In this document: positions 34,300 to 44,811 of the stretch, in pieces | Layout: each line of letters starts with the position of its first letter | Position numbering within the stretch: the stretch's first letter is position 1 | NCBI RefSeq assembly: GCF_963678635.1 | Contig: NC_087062.1 | Span: 19,577,789 to 19,641,788 of the forward strand | DNA: 64,000 bases | Origin: Symsagittifera roscoffensis | Taxonomy: Eukaryota; Xenacoelomorpha; Acoela; Convolutidae | Direction: 5' to 3' | The notes under the pieces: generated by a model | Database searches by the model: none | What the model saw: the letters and a program-made list of their open reading frames with translations, nothing else | What the model was told of the DNA's origin: nothing | Position numbers and translations under genes: made by a program

Positions 34300-34805
34300 T
34301 GTAACAGTCGGCTACTTATGTCACATATCAGGTTAAGAAATTTAGGCCCTATAACCTCTTTCAGTCGGAGCATCATCTGTGCGTGTAAGACATGAGACTG
34401 CAATTCGTGTTACCGCTCAAAGGTCACTACCAAAGTACCCCCCCCCCGCCACTCTAGAAACAAGAACGCGCCCAATAGCGCCCCCATGGCTAGGTCTCTA
34501 AATACCTAAAACACGCGAACGCCTTTAAAATCAGTCGGACGCTCTGGTATACTATTTGTTTTATTAGAAGGTGGACCTTTGAACATTTTCAGATGGATCA
34601 ACCTAAAACTCACCTTATCTCAACATAATCACATAAAATGCACCCAAGAAATTGAATTAAGTACTCACATACCGACACGACTCTGTATTCAAGTAAATAA
34701 CGTAACAATGATAATTGTGGAAGTTATAAGAAAATAAATTTAGCTCGATTAGTTTTATTTTGTGGACCAAGGGGCAGCTTCAGCTGTCCACCTTCCCAGT
34801 TAACA

Positions 34806-34843
<38 letters not shown>

Positions 34844-35127
34844 GACTGCACTCCTTTCTGAACTCTCTATCGGGAACCAGGCAGCTATACTCAAATTTAT
34901 GACTCTGGTAAAATTGCGAATGGCCATTTTACTCAAGTGTTTTTTGTCAAATTTCCCGCGATTATAATTCAAATCTTCTGATTAAATCATCTTCTGATTT
35001 TCAGTTGTCGCGCGAAACTTGAGCATGACATGTTGATTCTAATTTTTGAAAAGTCTTTTTTTCCCCCAAAAATCAAGTTTAAACTTCCATATCAAGGTTA
35101 AACTTCCAACAATGGCCGACTGGCACA
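34300..35127. mobile_element. LTR-like insert (TGTAACA...GGCACA)
   Basis: An 0.83-kb segment that interrupts ORF-B here and occurs again at 62,319-63,223, in different flanking DNA. Both start TGTAACA and end ctggcaca, which fits a solo LTR with TG...CA ends. I see no target-site duplication (aata before, atcct after here), so the class is uncertain. It holds a C10 run at 34,438-34,447 and the dinucleotide tract at 34,809. It contains no gene. Confidence 0.5.
34809..34850. repeat. (TC)21 microsatellite
   Basis: An uninterrupted run of 21 TC dinucleotides inside the LTR-like insert. The sister copy at 62.9 kb lacks the run, so it expanded in this copy only. Confidence 0.98.
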
Positions 35128-35379
35128 ATCCTGTGGACCGATCAGAATGAATTCATACCACTATGTGTCGGGAATTGTTTGAATTGCATACAATCTTTTC
35201 ATCGATGAGGTAATACGTGATTGTAACTTCGACTATGATCAAGCTGTGTTACTGAGACTCTTGTTGTCAAGAATATCGACAGTAAGAAGTATTGCCAGTC
35301 AGAAAGTCAAGTTTAGACTTGTTTTGGAAAAAAAGTGACTGCACCTTCGTTACCAAAGTCTGACAACAGAGGGGAGTTT
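35128..35379. other. unassigned noncoding stretch
   Basis: About 250 bp between the LTR-like insert and the foldback element. I see no gene and no second copy in the window. Confidence 0.4.
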
Positions 35380-36180
35380 GAGAGAAAGGGTTGATCGATC
35401 TCCGATGGATATGATGGTTCTTATCAACTGAAAAAAAAACAATAGTAACGCCATTATGAGCATAATATGAGCATAATATGATAATAAAGTAGTAGCCCAC
35501 TTTTTAGAAGTTACCTCGTGGTCTGGGGATGCTGAGAACCAGCCAAGAGCCCACTTTTTTGTTTGCAACTACGCTAACTTGCGCGGTCTGGTCGTTAGCT
35601 TTTAAGTTATAACAACTCTGTCGACCCAATGTTAATGGACCACATATGAGACTGGCTTTGTGACAGACAATTGAAGGCATAAGAAGCTCTCATTAGACGG
35701 TAGCCAGTCGTTTTAGTATCTGGCAGCTTTGTTTTTTGTCGAAATGTACTTGGGCACTTCACTTGTTACCAGAATTGGTTCTGATAATTTGCCACGAAAT
35801 CTAATTCTCTGGTATTTGTGTAACATTCGCCCGGAAGTACATTTTGTCGGAAAACAAAGCTAGGTTCTAAAACGACTGGCTAGCGTCTAAACACAGCTCT
35901 ACATGCTTTTCACCGTCTCTGCCAAAGTCAGTTTTTTGGTGGTCTTCTTTACATCGGGTCGACAAAAACGTTACTGTTTCCGGCTTCGGTCAAAACACTT
36001 AAATTAACCCAATTATATGCAAGAATAGTGAGCTCATGGCTGGGTCTCAGTATCGCCAGACCACGAGGTCACTCCTAAAAACAGGGCTACTACTATTTAT
36101 TATAATACTATTGTTTTTGATCAGCAGGTAAAAATCATCATCTCCATCAAAGATGGATCAACCCTTTCCCTCAACTCCTA
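35380..36180. mobile_element. foldback element with long inverted arms
   Basis: Positions 35,380-35,765 and 36,180-35,825 are inverted copies of each other, diverged but clear. Both arms carry ccgatgga/tttgatgga, aacaatagta, tagtagccc, tggtctgg-gat-ctgaga, gtcgaccc, gccagtcgttttag and aaatgtactt. Between them lies about 60 bp. No transposase is coded, so it is a non-autonomous foldback or MITE-like element. Single arms of it occur in the LTR-like DNA at 7.1-7.7 and 13.3-13.9 kb. Confidence 0.75.
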
Positions 36181-36189
36181 GCTTCTCAT

Positions 36190-36668
36190 TATCTGAAAAG
36201 GAATCTAGATGTTACTTAAATTCAATTCAGGACATAACCAGGAAGCTAAAAGTTTTACATAAAATAGTTTGAGTTCTCCGCCCGAGACCCCTCCGGTTTC
36301 TGGAATCAGGGGAAACAACGCTCTTATTTATTTCCGGAGGGCTGGACACGCTGACCAACACCCTTCACCGTTTGTGTGAATTGCTTTGTAACGATTTTAG
36401 CGACAAAATCCTTCCAATTCGGAGCGGTTTCGGACAATTTTCAGTTATCTGAAGTCTCTATTTCTTTTGTAGTTATTTTTACTGCAACTATTTTTGTTCT
36501 GTTTTTCTTCCAATTTTCTTCTAAAATGGCCGTTTCAATCACTTCTTAGAAATGTGACGTCATAATTCGAGTTCTTGAAAATTAAAGTTTCCAGAAAATT
36601 TTTACCCTCAGATTTCGTCTAATTGTTCAAATAACGTCGCTAATCTGCTAAAATCGTTAATCCTCCAG
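36190..36668 (-). repeat. LTR-like segment 3' of the accessory block
   Basis: Matches 61,844-62,318 (about 470 bp; same order and orientation, from tatctgaaaa to aatcctccag). The two lie on opposite sides of one gag-pol-accessory unit, one past ORF-B and one upstream of gag. That is the arrangement of 3' and 5' LTRs on the minus strand. The remainder of the 3' LTR is replaced by the foldback element. Confidence 0.7.
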
Positions 36669-37503
36669 GTCAGCGGCTACGAATTCGAAACTGCGCTTTC
36701 GTCCATTCTGGTCAAATGTCACATACTCCCCGCACAGCCCGGTCAATGTCCTCATTGAGTCTCGCAGTCGTCATCAAATTGGTACAGTGCCAGCAAACAG
36801 AATTTACAAAATGCACGGAATCACTTTTAACCACGTCATATCGACTCACTGCAGAATATAAATGTCATCATACTGCACTATTATAGCCTTCCAAATTCTT
36901 TCACTAATCTGCACTTTCAAGGATATGACTTAAGATAAAACATCTTTTTAGACTTCCAACGCCTATGTCCCGATTTAAAAGTTTTTCTCCTCGTTTAAAA
37001 AGTGTAGGAACGAAGGACAGTCCTGCCAACCCACAAACTAAAATTATCCTACTATGCTTCTTCCCTTCGGAAATTTAGTTGTTATTGGTCCTGCATATTA
37101 AAACAAAGGAACTCGGTGGTTAGAAGGAACAATGAAACAATCTCCTTCTTCAAGAGATTACCCAAGCCTTTCTTATCACCACCAAGTGATCAGTTGTCCT
37201 AGTTGATTAAAAACAATCATGCAGGCTGGAATATTTTAATTTATTCTCCACTCAAGCCTCTCTAAATAAATAGTAAGTGGCTTTAAAGCCACTAACTAAA
37301 ATCAAAATGCAAATTTATAAATGCAGCAAATTCTTTAATCCTCACAACTCAACTAAATGTTTTCTTCTCAGTCTCAATTGCAACTTTAACATCCTCTCTT
37401 TCGTCGCTTCTTTGTTTCCTTCTTTGTTCGTCGTTTAGAAGTTCTAAAACTTCTAAATTCTTCTAAATTTCTTTCTCTCTGCATCTTTTTTTTCGGCCAT
37501 TTG
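36669..37503 (-). other. 3' noncoding region of the accessory block
   Basis: No coding region. Positions 36,710-36,900 match 63,218-63,440, the region past the neighbouring ORF-B copy (cacatactcccc, gtcaatgtcctcat, acagtgccag). The stretch 36,950-37,500 is AT-rich and unique here. Confidence 0.6.
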
Positions 37504-38189
37504 TCAATGTTTCATCTCCTCCTCCTGTGCTATTGACTCCGCACTTTCAGTCTCTGTGTCTTGCAACACGTCGGTAGCTATTCGGATGCTGTTGGAAGCA
37601 GTCCTCCAACACTTCTGCTCTTCTACTCTTTGCTTACAACAAGGTAGAGGGTCAACGTTAGATTCTCTGTTTTGGCAGAAGCTGTTGTGGAGGCACAACG
37701 TCACGTTTCTCTCCAATTCTTCCTTCAACATCTCTTCTTTTCCCCTTCTGTCACTTTCACTTGTTCTAGAATTTCTCTTCACGGTTCCAATGAGTTACAA
37801 AAGCTCGCTTGAAAGCTTCTGCCCTAATGTCCAGCTGATACACACTGTACAATCTGTTGTGTTTCGACATATGTTTCTTGGCATACTCGTGCAACCATGC
37901 AGTCATGTTGGCTCTAAACCATGGCATCAGTCTTCTTCTGGCCCATATCTTTTTCACTTCTATCGGAATGTTCAAGATTTTGCACCTTGTCTCAAAAAGA
38001 TCTAAATCTTTTAGACAATTCAATTCCTGAAATTGTACTCTCGTCGGCGACTCCTGTCTATTGATCTCCTTTAAATGAGCTTCCAGCCATCGTATTGCCA
38101 TCATAACTCCCACTATCACTATCTTTATGGGCTTTGATGAGCAGCTCTCCATAGTCCCAGATCAACACCAGATTACAACGCCCGGGGTA
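37504..38189 (-). pseudogene. ORF-B, C-terminal part (main copy)
   Basis: Two overlapping frames. The first (38,152-37,766) has M-M-A-I-R-W-L-E-A, L-F-E-T, K-K-I-W-A-R-R-R-L-M-P-W-F-R and Y-A-K-K-H-M-S. The second (37,782-37,504) has E-R-N-V-T-L-C-L-H-N-S-F-C, a P-C-C-K-Q-R segment and an acidic end. The frame change near 37,770 is a lesion, because the match to the plus-strand copies runs across it. The product is unknown. The paired LHNSFC and PCCK motifs are its best-conserved mark and recur in all four copies that reach this far. Confidence 0.65.
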
Positions 38190-39137
38190 TCACCATGTTT
38201 GTAGTAAGCAATGGCAGGGAAACTCATCATGTGTTGACATGATGCTCCTCCAATTACGTTTTCCCGGAGCTTCCAGAAGTGGTTCCATTTCCTTCATCAC
38301 TCGGTGGACTTCATCGTTCTCATCTACTGCATTGTAATCCGTGACTGTTGATCCTTTCTGCTTTTGTCTTTCAAAGTCACAGAAGTTCCCACTGGCGTAT
38401 CCCATGAACTTCTTTCCCAGTATCAATTCTAACTCCTCTCTTTGGTTCTCTCCGGAACTGCTGAGAACATTTTGCACAATAACTCGTACATCCGGTCTGC
38501 GATAAGTTTCACTGTGCCGGATGTTCATTTCCACCTCGTTCACTTCCCTCCATTTTCCTATGTGCTTTTGCTCAGTCTGCAAAACTCCTGGAAACATTTC
38601 TACACTGATGGCTGTGACCATCTCATGTTTCTGTTCTAGATTCAATAGTGACTCTAAAGAACCAAACTTGCTGTAGAATCCTAGAGCAACCACTAGATTC
38701 ACCTCGGTTCCTCCATGGCAATCTGCAATCAGTTCCGTTTCTGTTTTCGCCTTCATCACAATGGTCCCAAACAATATCACCAATGCTTGTGTTGCTTCTC
38801 CTTGGTCTTTACGCAGTCTTTACCGAAATCAATTCACTCTGCACATCTTGTGTCGCGCGTAATATCAAATCGGCGTTGGGACCCGGACACCATCATGGTT
38901 TCATTAGTTTCCACACTACCATCAAACTCGTTCTCAGCATTTCGTCTGACAATCCCAATCCAAACTCCACCCGATTGTCAGATTTTGGCACTGAAGGTGC
39001 AGTCATCTTTTCCTCCTAGACTAGGCCCAGCCTGGTCTGCTGATTAGCAGCGCTTCTTATCGTTGCAATCCTTGACGTCCAGAATCCTAGCAACACTGCT
39101 TGCTCGTAATCAAAGAAGCAATCGCGTATGTCTTCAT
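38190..39137 (-). pseudogene. ORF-B, middle part (main copy), heavily broken
   Basis: The open stretch 38,783-38,190 has G-G-T-E-V-N-L-V-V-A-L-G-F-Y-S, M-F-P-G-V-L-Q-T-E-Q and M-E-P-L-L-E-A, ending C-H-C-L-L. It matches 3,400-4,115 on the plus strand. Between 39,137 and 38,784 the match to 2,900-3,400 is still visible (K-P-W-W-C-P-G-P-N near 38,900), but several stops and shifts interrupt it. Family unknown. Confidence 0.6.
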
Positions 39138-39919
39138 TCAGGAAGGGCTTGTACGAATCCCTATGACTCCGGATATGTAACTGTATGGTTTCTTCCTGAT
39201 TGGTCCACAGTATTCTCTGGATTTCGGCACTGCTCCCATAGATTCCTTGGAGAGCCTCAATTCCTTGTTTGAGAACCTCCTTATTTCGTCAATTTTTTTC
39301 GTCGGTTCTAGTTCCACGGGTTCTTTCACGTTTACTCGTATTGGTTTACTCTGATATATATCTAGAAGTGTTAGCAAGAGCAAGGCTTTCATTCGTTTAT
39401 CGCCTTCCCTTAGCATCTTGACACAAGTGCTCAATGCTGGCACTGAAATCTGTTCTATCATAAACCGAACGAAACAGAGAGCGTCTCTCCGCTTCGCGCA
39501 CGATACTGATGCTCCTTCTTGGGTCATCAGATCTCTCACACTCGTCATTATGAACACTTTCTCCTCTTTCGATCTTTTCTTTCTCCCGAATCATTTTCCC
39601 CGCGAGTCAGTCCAATCATGCACCAAGCGAACCTCAGTTGTAGCTCTGTTCTCAGGTAAGGTATTGCTATCAGGGCGTGTATCTTTGACATGGTTCTCAT
39701 CTCTTTTTCGAAGTATCGCAACAGTACCGCTCTCCATGAAAGGCTCCTTAACTGTTCGATCGTTTCCACGTGCATTTCAGACAATACCAGAGTCCCGTAT
39801 GCTTTCTGCTTCAGGGTGGTGCCTTGCATCATTATCTCCAAGTAACCTTTCATGGCGCTTTTGTCTTCCAGAGCCATTAATTGTCCTCTGGCCGAATTTC
39901 TGTACTCTAACATCTCCAT
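39138..39919 (-). pseudogene. ORF-B, N-terminal third (main copy)
   Basis: Frame 39,919-39,548 reads E-M-L-E-Y-R-N-S-A-R-G-Q-L-M, then I-H-A-L-I-A-I-P-Y-L-R-T-E-L-Q-L-R. A frameshift near 39,560 leads to frame 39,557-39,138 with C-A-K-R-R-D-A-L-C-F, L-L-D-I-Y-Q-S-K-P and R-R-F-S-N-K-E. Both plus-strand fragments (31.8 and 33.9 kb) read straight through this place, so the frameshift is specific to this copy. Long helices are likely. No known domain recognised. Confidence 0.65.
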
Positions 39920-39984
39920 GTATCCACCGGCGGGTTCATCAATTGATACAGTTTCCGACAGTTACGGTCACTCCTCTTAGTTTT

Positions 39985-40305
39985 CTAACCGGTTGATTTT
40001 ATTCCTGCCATGAGAATGGGTGGTACCATCGCTACATCAGTCAAAATCCTGTCTGTGCCAGGTAATCGATCATCACCCTGTCCGAAATCCATAGCTTCCT
40101 CGACGCGTTTTCTTTTCGCTGAGTTGAAAGCTTTCATCGAGATTTGGGAATCCACCTTTGTCTTTCCCGCCTTCCTCAATGTCACCTTGCTGCCCAGTTT
40201 CATCTTCGTTTCATTGATCTTGTCAGTCACCAATTTTGATCGCATCGTTCCCTTCCGGGTTCTTGACAGATATACCACCTCTCCTTTGTCTTCTTGCGGT
40301 GTCAT
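39985..40305 (-). pseudogene. ORF-B, N-terminus (main copy)
   Basis: A 106-residue open stretch starting at the ATG whose last bases form the TGA of ORF-A (ATGA at 40,305-40,302). It is basic (R-K-G-T-M-R-S-K, L-R-K-A-G-K-T-K), with S-A-K-R-K-R-V-E-E-A resembling a nuclear localisation signal, then P-P-I-L-M-A-G. The start is chosen because the ATGA overlap is kept in the diverged plus-strand copy at 33,075. Confidence 0.65.
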
Positions 40306-41104
40306 CTTGATAGGAGAGTTTGCCTCACTTTCGTCAGTGCTGAGTCGATCAACAACTCGCTCAATCTCCCCTCACATTCGTCGAGTTTGTCAAAGTGTTC
40401 CCGCATTAGTGGTTGGTTGAGACCCAGTTTCAAAAAAAATTGGGTTCCGTAGCTCTGAACTACTGTCCACACCTCTTCCATGAAGGCCGCTCTATCCATT
40501 CTGCATCCCGTCCTGTTTTCATGGTCTCCATGATGCACCTCCCACTCTCCTTTGGGTAATTTTCCCAAGAAAGGTACTCTGGCAGCGCCTTCTATTCTTG
40601 TTCTCTTTGGTGTTTCCATCAAGAGTTTCTGTTCGGTATTTTTAGAATTGCTCGGAGAGCCGCTCTCCGGCAATATCCGGTTCGGTCCCATAAAGGCTGA
40701 CGGGGGTTCCAGCGTGGAAGTACCCTCGTCTGCTGGCTCAGTCGTCGCTTCCAATGCATCCAAGCCGTTTTAAAAATCACTGAGAAAATTTTCAAAGTCT
40801 AGGCTGGATACTCCTCCTGTCGTAGCCTTATCATCTTCTTTCCCAGCTTGATCCTGTTGCATAGGTTCTTCCGATCGACGGCTTCCTCCCTGCCCATCGT
40901 CTCGTTCTAGGTTCTTTCCTGACTTTGAGGGCCCTTGCTCTTCATTCCTGGTCCCATCAGGAAATTTCGGTACAATTAGCCTACCAGCTGACTGATCTTC
41001 CTCTTCTCCATGAACTACTTTGACTTCTTCATGTCCAAAGGGTGCTAGCATGGTTCTAGTCTGTAGGGTTCCTCCCACCGTTAACCCTGGTTTTACGCTC
41101 GTTA
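40302..41104 (-). pseudogene. ORF-A, C-terminal part (main copy)
   Basis: Acidic, low-complexity residues (41,078-40,770; G-E-E-E-D, D-D-G-Q-G-G-S-R-R) lead to L-D-F-E-N-F-L-S-D-F, an in-frame TAA at 40,770-40,772, then L-E-P-P-S-A-F, E-T-P-K-R-T-R, V-P-F-L-G and M-D-R-A-A-F-M-E-E-V-W. The end is Q-T-L-L-S-R and TGA. The plus-strand copy at 32.5 kb has no stop at the TAA place. The frame joins to the part upstream by a frameshift near 41,108. Function unknown. Confidence 0.65.
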
Positions 41105-43219
41105 CAGTTAGGGAGGCTTTGGTAATTCAGCTTTGTCTCTCATCACCATTGGCGCTAGGTTCAGTATCGCCCATTCCTCGGCAAACATCCCAGGCTTTGG
41201 AGTCGCTGCATTGCTCATTCGTCTTCTCGTTGCTTCATCCGCGTAAGTAAACTGCGTATACTGTAGCACTGCAGCATTTCTGCCCACAAAACACAGGTCC
41301 ATCGTTTCCGAGAATTTCGCCAACCTCCTTTCATTAGTCTCAAAAGCTCTCAACCTAGGAGTTTGCACTTCCCAGACTGCTCCGAGCAACATCCTTCTGA
41401 TCAGGGGGAATTCAGGGATTTTCTCCGGCAGTTTCTTATAATCGCCCCAACCCTTCGTCTCTTCTCTCACCTTGTGATATGCTGCAGTCAGTCGAGGAAT
41501 TCTTGTGATCCCTCCGTTTGTTTTGTCATAGGGTCTTAGATTCCAGAGTTTAGGGAAAACTTCAATGTGTCCTCTGTCCACTTCTCCCATACGATCACGG
41601 AAGTGATCATCAAAGTTGACGATCGTCATCTCTGGCTCTGATATCTTAGCCAACAATAGGTCTTCGATAATGAGTTCTCGCAACACATGGTGCTCACACC
41701 AATTCAGCGCACTTCTGTCCACTGCTGATATGAGGTTCAGGTGCAGCACCGACCTCCTGTATGCTTCGACCTTAACATCAGGGAACGCAAACGTGACTGC
41801 AGGTCCATATATGACCGTCACGAACTCCGTGGCTCCTCTGATCAATGCTAAGGGATCGGTCCTCATAGCTGAGCCTAGATCAGTTAGTAGGGGCATGCCG
41901 CCAGCATGACGTCGCACGTCTTCTTCCCTCTCAATCGTTTCATCCTCTCCTGTTCCAAAGCGATTCTGCTGCAGGATATACTGGATAAGAGTATGTCGCA
42001 ATTCTCTTATCTTAATCCAGGAATCCGTAGATCGTTTCACGTCGAATTTCCTAACGTTCTCCTTCATCTGCTCCGGATAGCGTGTCCAATTCATCAACCC
42101 TCCCAAGTTTCCATTCCTTATCGCGATCAACGTTAGAAGTCCGTCTAATCGCAATTTCTGTACTCCTTCTGTGAGCAGTATCGCTGGTCCTTTCACAAAG
42201 TTCTCTGCTCCAAACGTCATGAATAGGCCTAGTAATTCAACGATTGATACTTCTACGACTACTTGGAGGAATTCTTTTATCAGATATCGAGAAAGTGAAG
42301 GGTATATTTTCGCCAAGAAGGACGCGGTCCATCCGGCTCCTAGCCCTTCCAACATGCTGTCAGTCCGGTCAAAGCGTTCTTCTCCCTTCACATTCTGTGC
42401 CCAGAAAATTTTCAGGGTCACTTGGCACACTCTGTTCACGAACTCGGCTGATTCCTCTTCAGCATTTTCGGCCAGGTTTACCTCTTTCACTAAGTAGGCA
42501 TGGATCTTCCTGATCATCACTGGGCCTCTCTCGAAAGCATCCGCGCCCAAAGCTGCTATCCGAGGGGTCAAGTGCAGCCACTCGTTAGCCTCTGGTATCG
42601 TTCTCAAAATCATCGCTTCCAAGTAAGCTCTGGTTTCCTTGGAGTTGTTCCTTCTCTCTCCTTCCTCTTTTATCTCCATTCCTCGAAACCATAAATCGTT
42701 TGACATCGCCATGATCCATCTATGGTCTTCGTCAATTCCTGGCTTCAACTTGAGTTGTCGGCTGAAGTTGGACAGTTCCAACCCCAGCACTTCGTCCAAC
42801 ACTAACATGTGAAGTGAATGATTCCTAAATCCTCGCATCGCATTCGAGATGTCAGACTACACCGCAGGTAGTTCAGCCCTGAGTGGCCTCAGATTCTCCA
42901 TCTCTATTCCGTGGTTTAGGGCAGATAAGGTTACATCATATTTCCCTTCCGGGAGCAAAGCCATCATCGCATACACAAACTTCAATCCATCCGGGAGATG
43001 TGCATATCTCGGAGACAGTGCAAACACGGCTCTCGGTGTTATTTTGGTGAAAGCACCCTGTTTCAGGGTGTCTACTACCTCACCTATCGATTCGAGGATA
43101 TCGTTTATAGCTGGCCATACAGCGGCTTTGGCTGTCGCAGGATCTCTGAATCTGCTCAGGAAACCCCTACTATGTAAATGGTCATTGATGCCAGCAAATA
43201 AAATTGTGAGCGGATTCAT
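41105..43219 (-). pseudogene. ORF-A, large helical core of unknown family (main copy)
   Basis: One frame runs from 43,219 to 41,108 with a single in-frame TAG at 42,857-42,859. It gives 120 residues before the stop and 576 residues from the next Met. It is rich in Leu, Ala, Glu and Arg and likely alpha-helical. Visible marks are F-A-G-I-N-D-H-L-H-S-R-G near the start, which recalls the G-x-N-D block of GDSL hydrolases, H-V-L-R-E-L-I-I-E-D-L-L in the middle, and R-L-R-A-F-E-T-N-E-R-R near the end. I do not recognise the family. It is the longest nearly unbroken stretch in the window. It could be a structural protein, but nothing seen proves that. Confidence 0.6.
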
Positions 43220-43360
43220 TTATGTCTGCCGTTGTACCCCGATTGCCATTGACACAGATTGCATTAGGTCTAGGTCGACCGCTGCCAACATTATAACATC
43301 AAGCCAAAACAGAGACTTCGTCGATGACCTCGTCGTCAGGAATCTTCCGGGTCTTTTCTC

Positions 43361-43962
43361 TCAATTTCCTTCATCGTGGTTCAATTTCACATCTTGCAAT
43401 GGTCTTGCATTCACTGATCCCATTGTATTGTTTGAGGGCAGTCCCTCTAAATCGGCAAATCTCAAGGCGGTTGTAGAGCTGAAGTTTATGCCAGCGGCTA
43501 TTAACCAGTCCACGCCTGTTATTGAGTACAGTCCATTGACAGACAAACTCGCTCCATTCAACACCCTCATGGCTTCTGCTGCCATGCTCACCGTCTGAAG
43601 GTTCAATTTCATCAGTTCCTCTTTGTACATATGACAGGGAGAAGGTATGGGCTCGACCACATCAAAGAGTTCTTGTCTGGGCGTCGCTCCTCTCGCCTGT
43701 TGCTCGTCGTCTCTGATCTTGTCTCCGATCTAGAGGTGCTGGTTGTCTCCGCAGTCGGATTGACAGGTCCTATTCTTCGCCTAGGATGGATGGTTCTTCT
43801 CGTTGGTGCTTCCCCTAGTCGATCTTGTACATCTGTCCTTTTCCCCGGCTCGCTAGAGCTTTGCGGCCTGTAGTTCGTCACGGCTGGGACCTTTCCCAAA
43901 CGTGTTTCCAAGTTAGGGTGTACAAAGGTTGAAATCGCCGGTTCATTCGCAGTTTCCTCCTT
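43361..43962 (-). pseudogene. ORF-A, Ser/Arg-rich linker after the SGNH domain
   Basis: Same frame as the SGNH domain, after a TAG at 43,963-43,965. It holds E-P-G-K-R-T-D-V-Q-D-R, R-R-T-I-H-P-R-R-R and a Thr/Ser/Arg stretch ending R-R-E-E-R-R-P. A frameshift near 43,640 changes to the frame of the core, with L-Y-S-I-T-G-V-D-W-L-I-A-A and A-R-P-L-Q-D-V-K-L-N. A TGA at 43,361-43,363 and a TAA at 43,220-43,222 follow in frame. Likely a flexible, basic linker. Confidence 0.6.
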
Positions 43963-44811
43963 CTACAGCACTCCCGTGTCAAAGAGCTCAACTTCCATTC
44001 CATCCAATCGCTCCTGGAAGACTCGTCTCAACCAGGCGTGTCCTTCAATGCTATCAAAGTGGATCCCATCAGTGGTTAGTCTGGCCTGATCTATGGCTCT
44101 CAGCTTGTGTTCAATGTCCATCAGGATCAACCGTCCAGCATTCCGACTCGCAAGATTTCTCAGGATATTGTTCCACCTGACGACTCCTTCATTATGCCTT
44201 CTTCCTGTCGCTGTCAACGTTTTTGTGCTCATTGGTACAGTGCATACGGTCAGTACCGCGCACTTGAATTTATACCAGAGAGTAGTAATAAGGCACACCA
44301 TCATCGACTCCCAAAGTGCCTCTTCCTCATTTGAGCCTCTTGACACAATATTTGTCCCTATTCGGATCATTATATTAGGAATCCTCCCTGGATTCATCAG
44401 CTCCACCATCCGAAATAGCTGGGCTATCGTTGCACCTCCAAAGGTCATCACCGTAGTGATCCAGGAGGTCCTCAAATTCTGGAGCACTCTGACTAAGCTG
44501 TCAGCCAGTATCAGATGTGATGTCACAAGTGGCCTTTGTTGCAGGTTTACTGCTGGGTTCCAAGTGGATCGATTAAAACAGGCTCGCAAATCAGTGTCCG
44601 GAACTCCCGTGAAGCTATACTTCAACTGGTTGTTCTTCTGCACGTCAATCACTCGGGACACTTTCTTCATCGGTACTTCTCGTATCTTTCTATCTGGAAC
44701 CTTGGAGCTCTTTGTCGGTAACGTTGTATCACTAACTCCCGTTCTCTTCATCATCTGTTGGGATAGTTGCACTCTGCCCGTGTCATCTATTGTTCCGTAG
44801 GGTGCAGTCAC
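43963..44811 (-). pseudogene. ORF-A, SGNH/GDSL-hydrolase-like domain (main copy)
   Basis: An open stretch of 282 residues. From residue 101 it shows the blocks of SGNH hydrolases in order: block I I-L-A-D-S-L (Ser105 as nucleophile, Ala in place of the usual Gly), block II G-G-A-T (Gly125/126), block III I-G-T-N (Asn154), and block V D-G-I-H (Asp248, His251). Known members are small esterases, lipases or acetylhydrolases. The substrate here is unknown. Residues 1-90 are a basic, Lys/Arg-rich region that continues from the coiled-coil part. A second copy at 48.5-49.25 kb keeps the same residues. It ends at a TAG, but the frame goes on to the next part. Esterase domains are known in ORF1 of some LINE elements. 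Here the domain sits downstream of a gypsy-type pol. Confidence 0.75.

Noticed and set aside
32313-34447. C10 runs as G-quadruplex control sites
   Set aside because: A single C tract at each place cannot form an intrastrand quadruplex, and the third copy (62.5 kb) has a shorter run.
42857-42859. Readthrough or recoding of the TAG in the ORF-A core
   Set aside because: Other stops in the same ORF are of all three kinds, and those that can be compared are open in sister copies. Plain nonsense decay explains it better.
42849-43598. 249-residue plus-strand open frame and others antisense to ORF-A (41.6-44.8 kb)
   Set aside because: They lie opposite the ORF-A frame, which matches other copies and shows SGNH motifs. 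The antisense frames show no known features.
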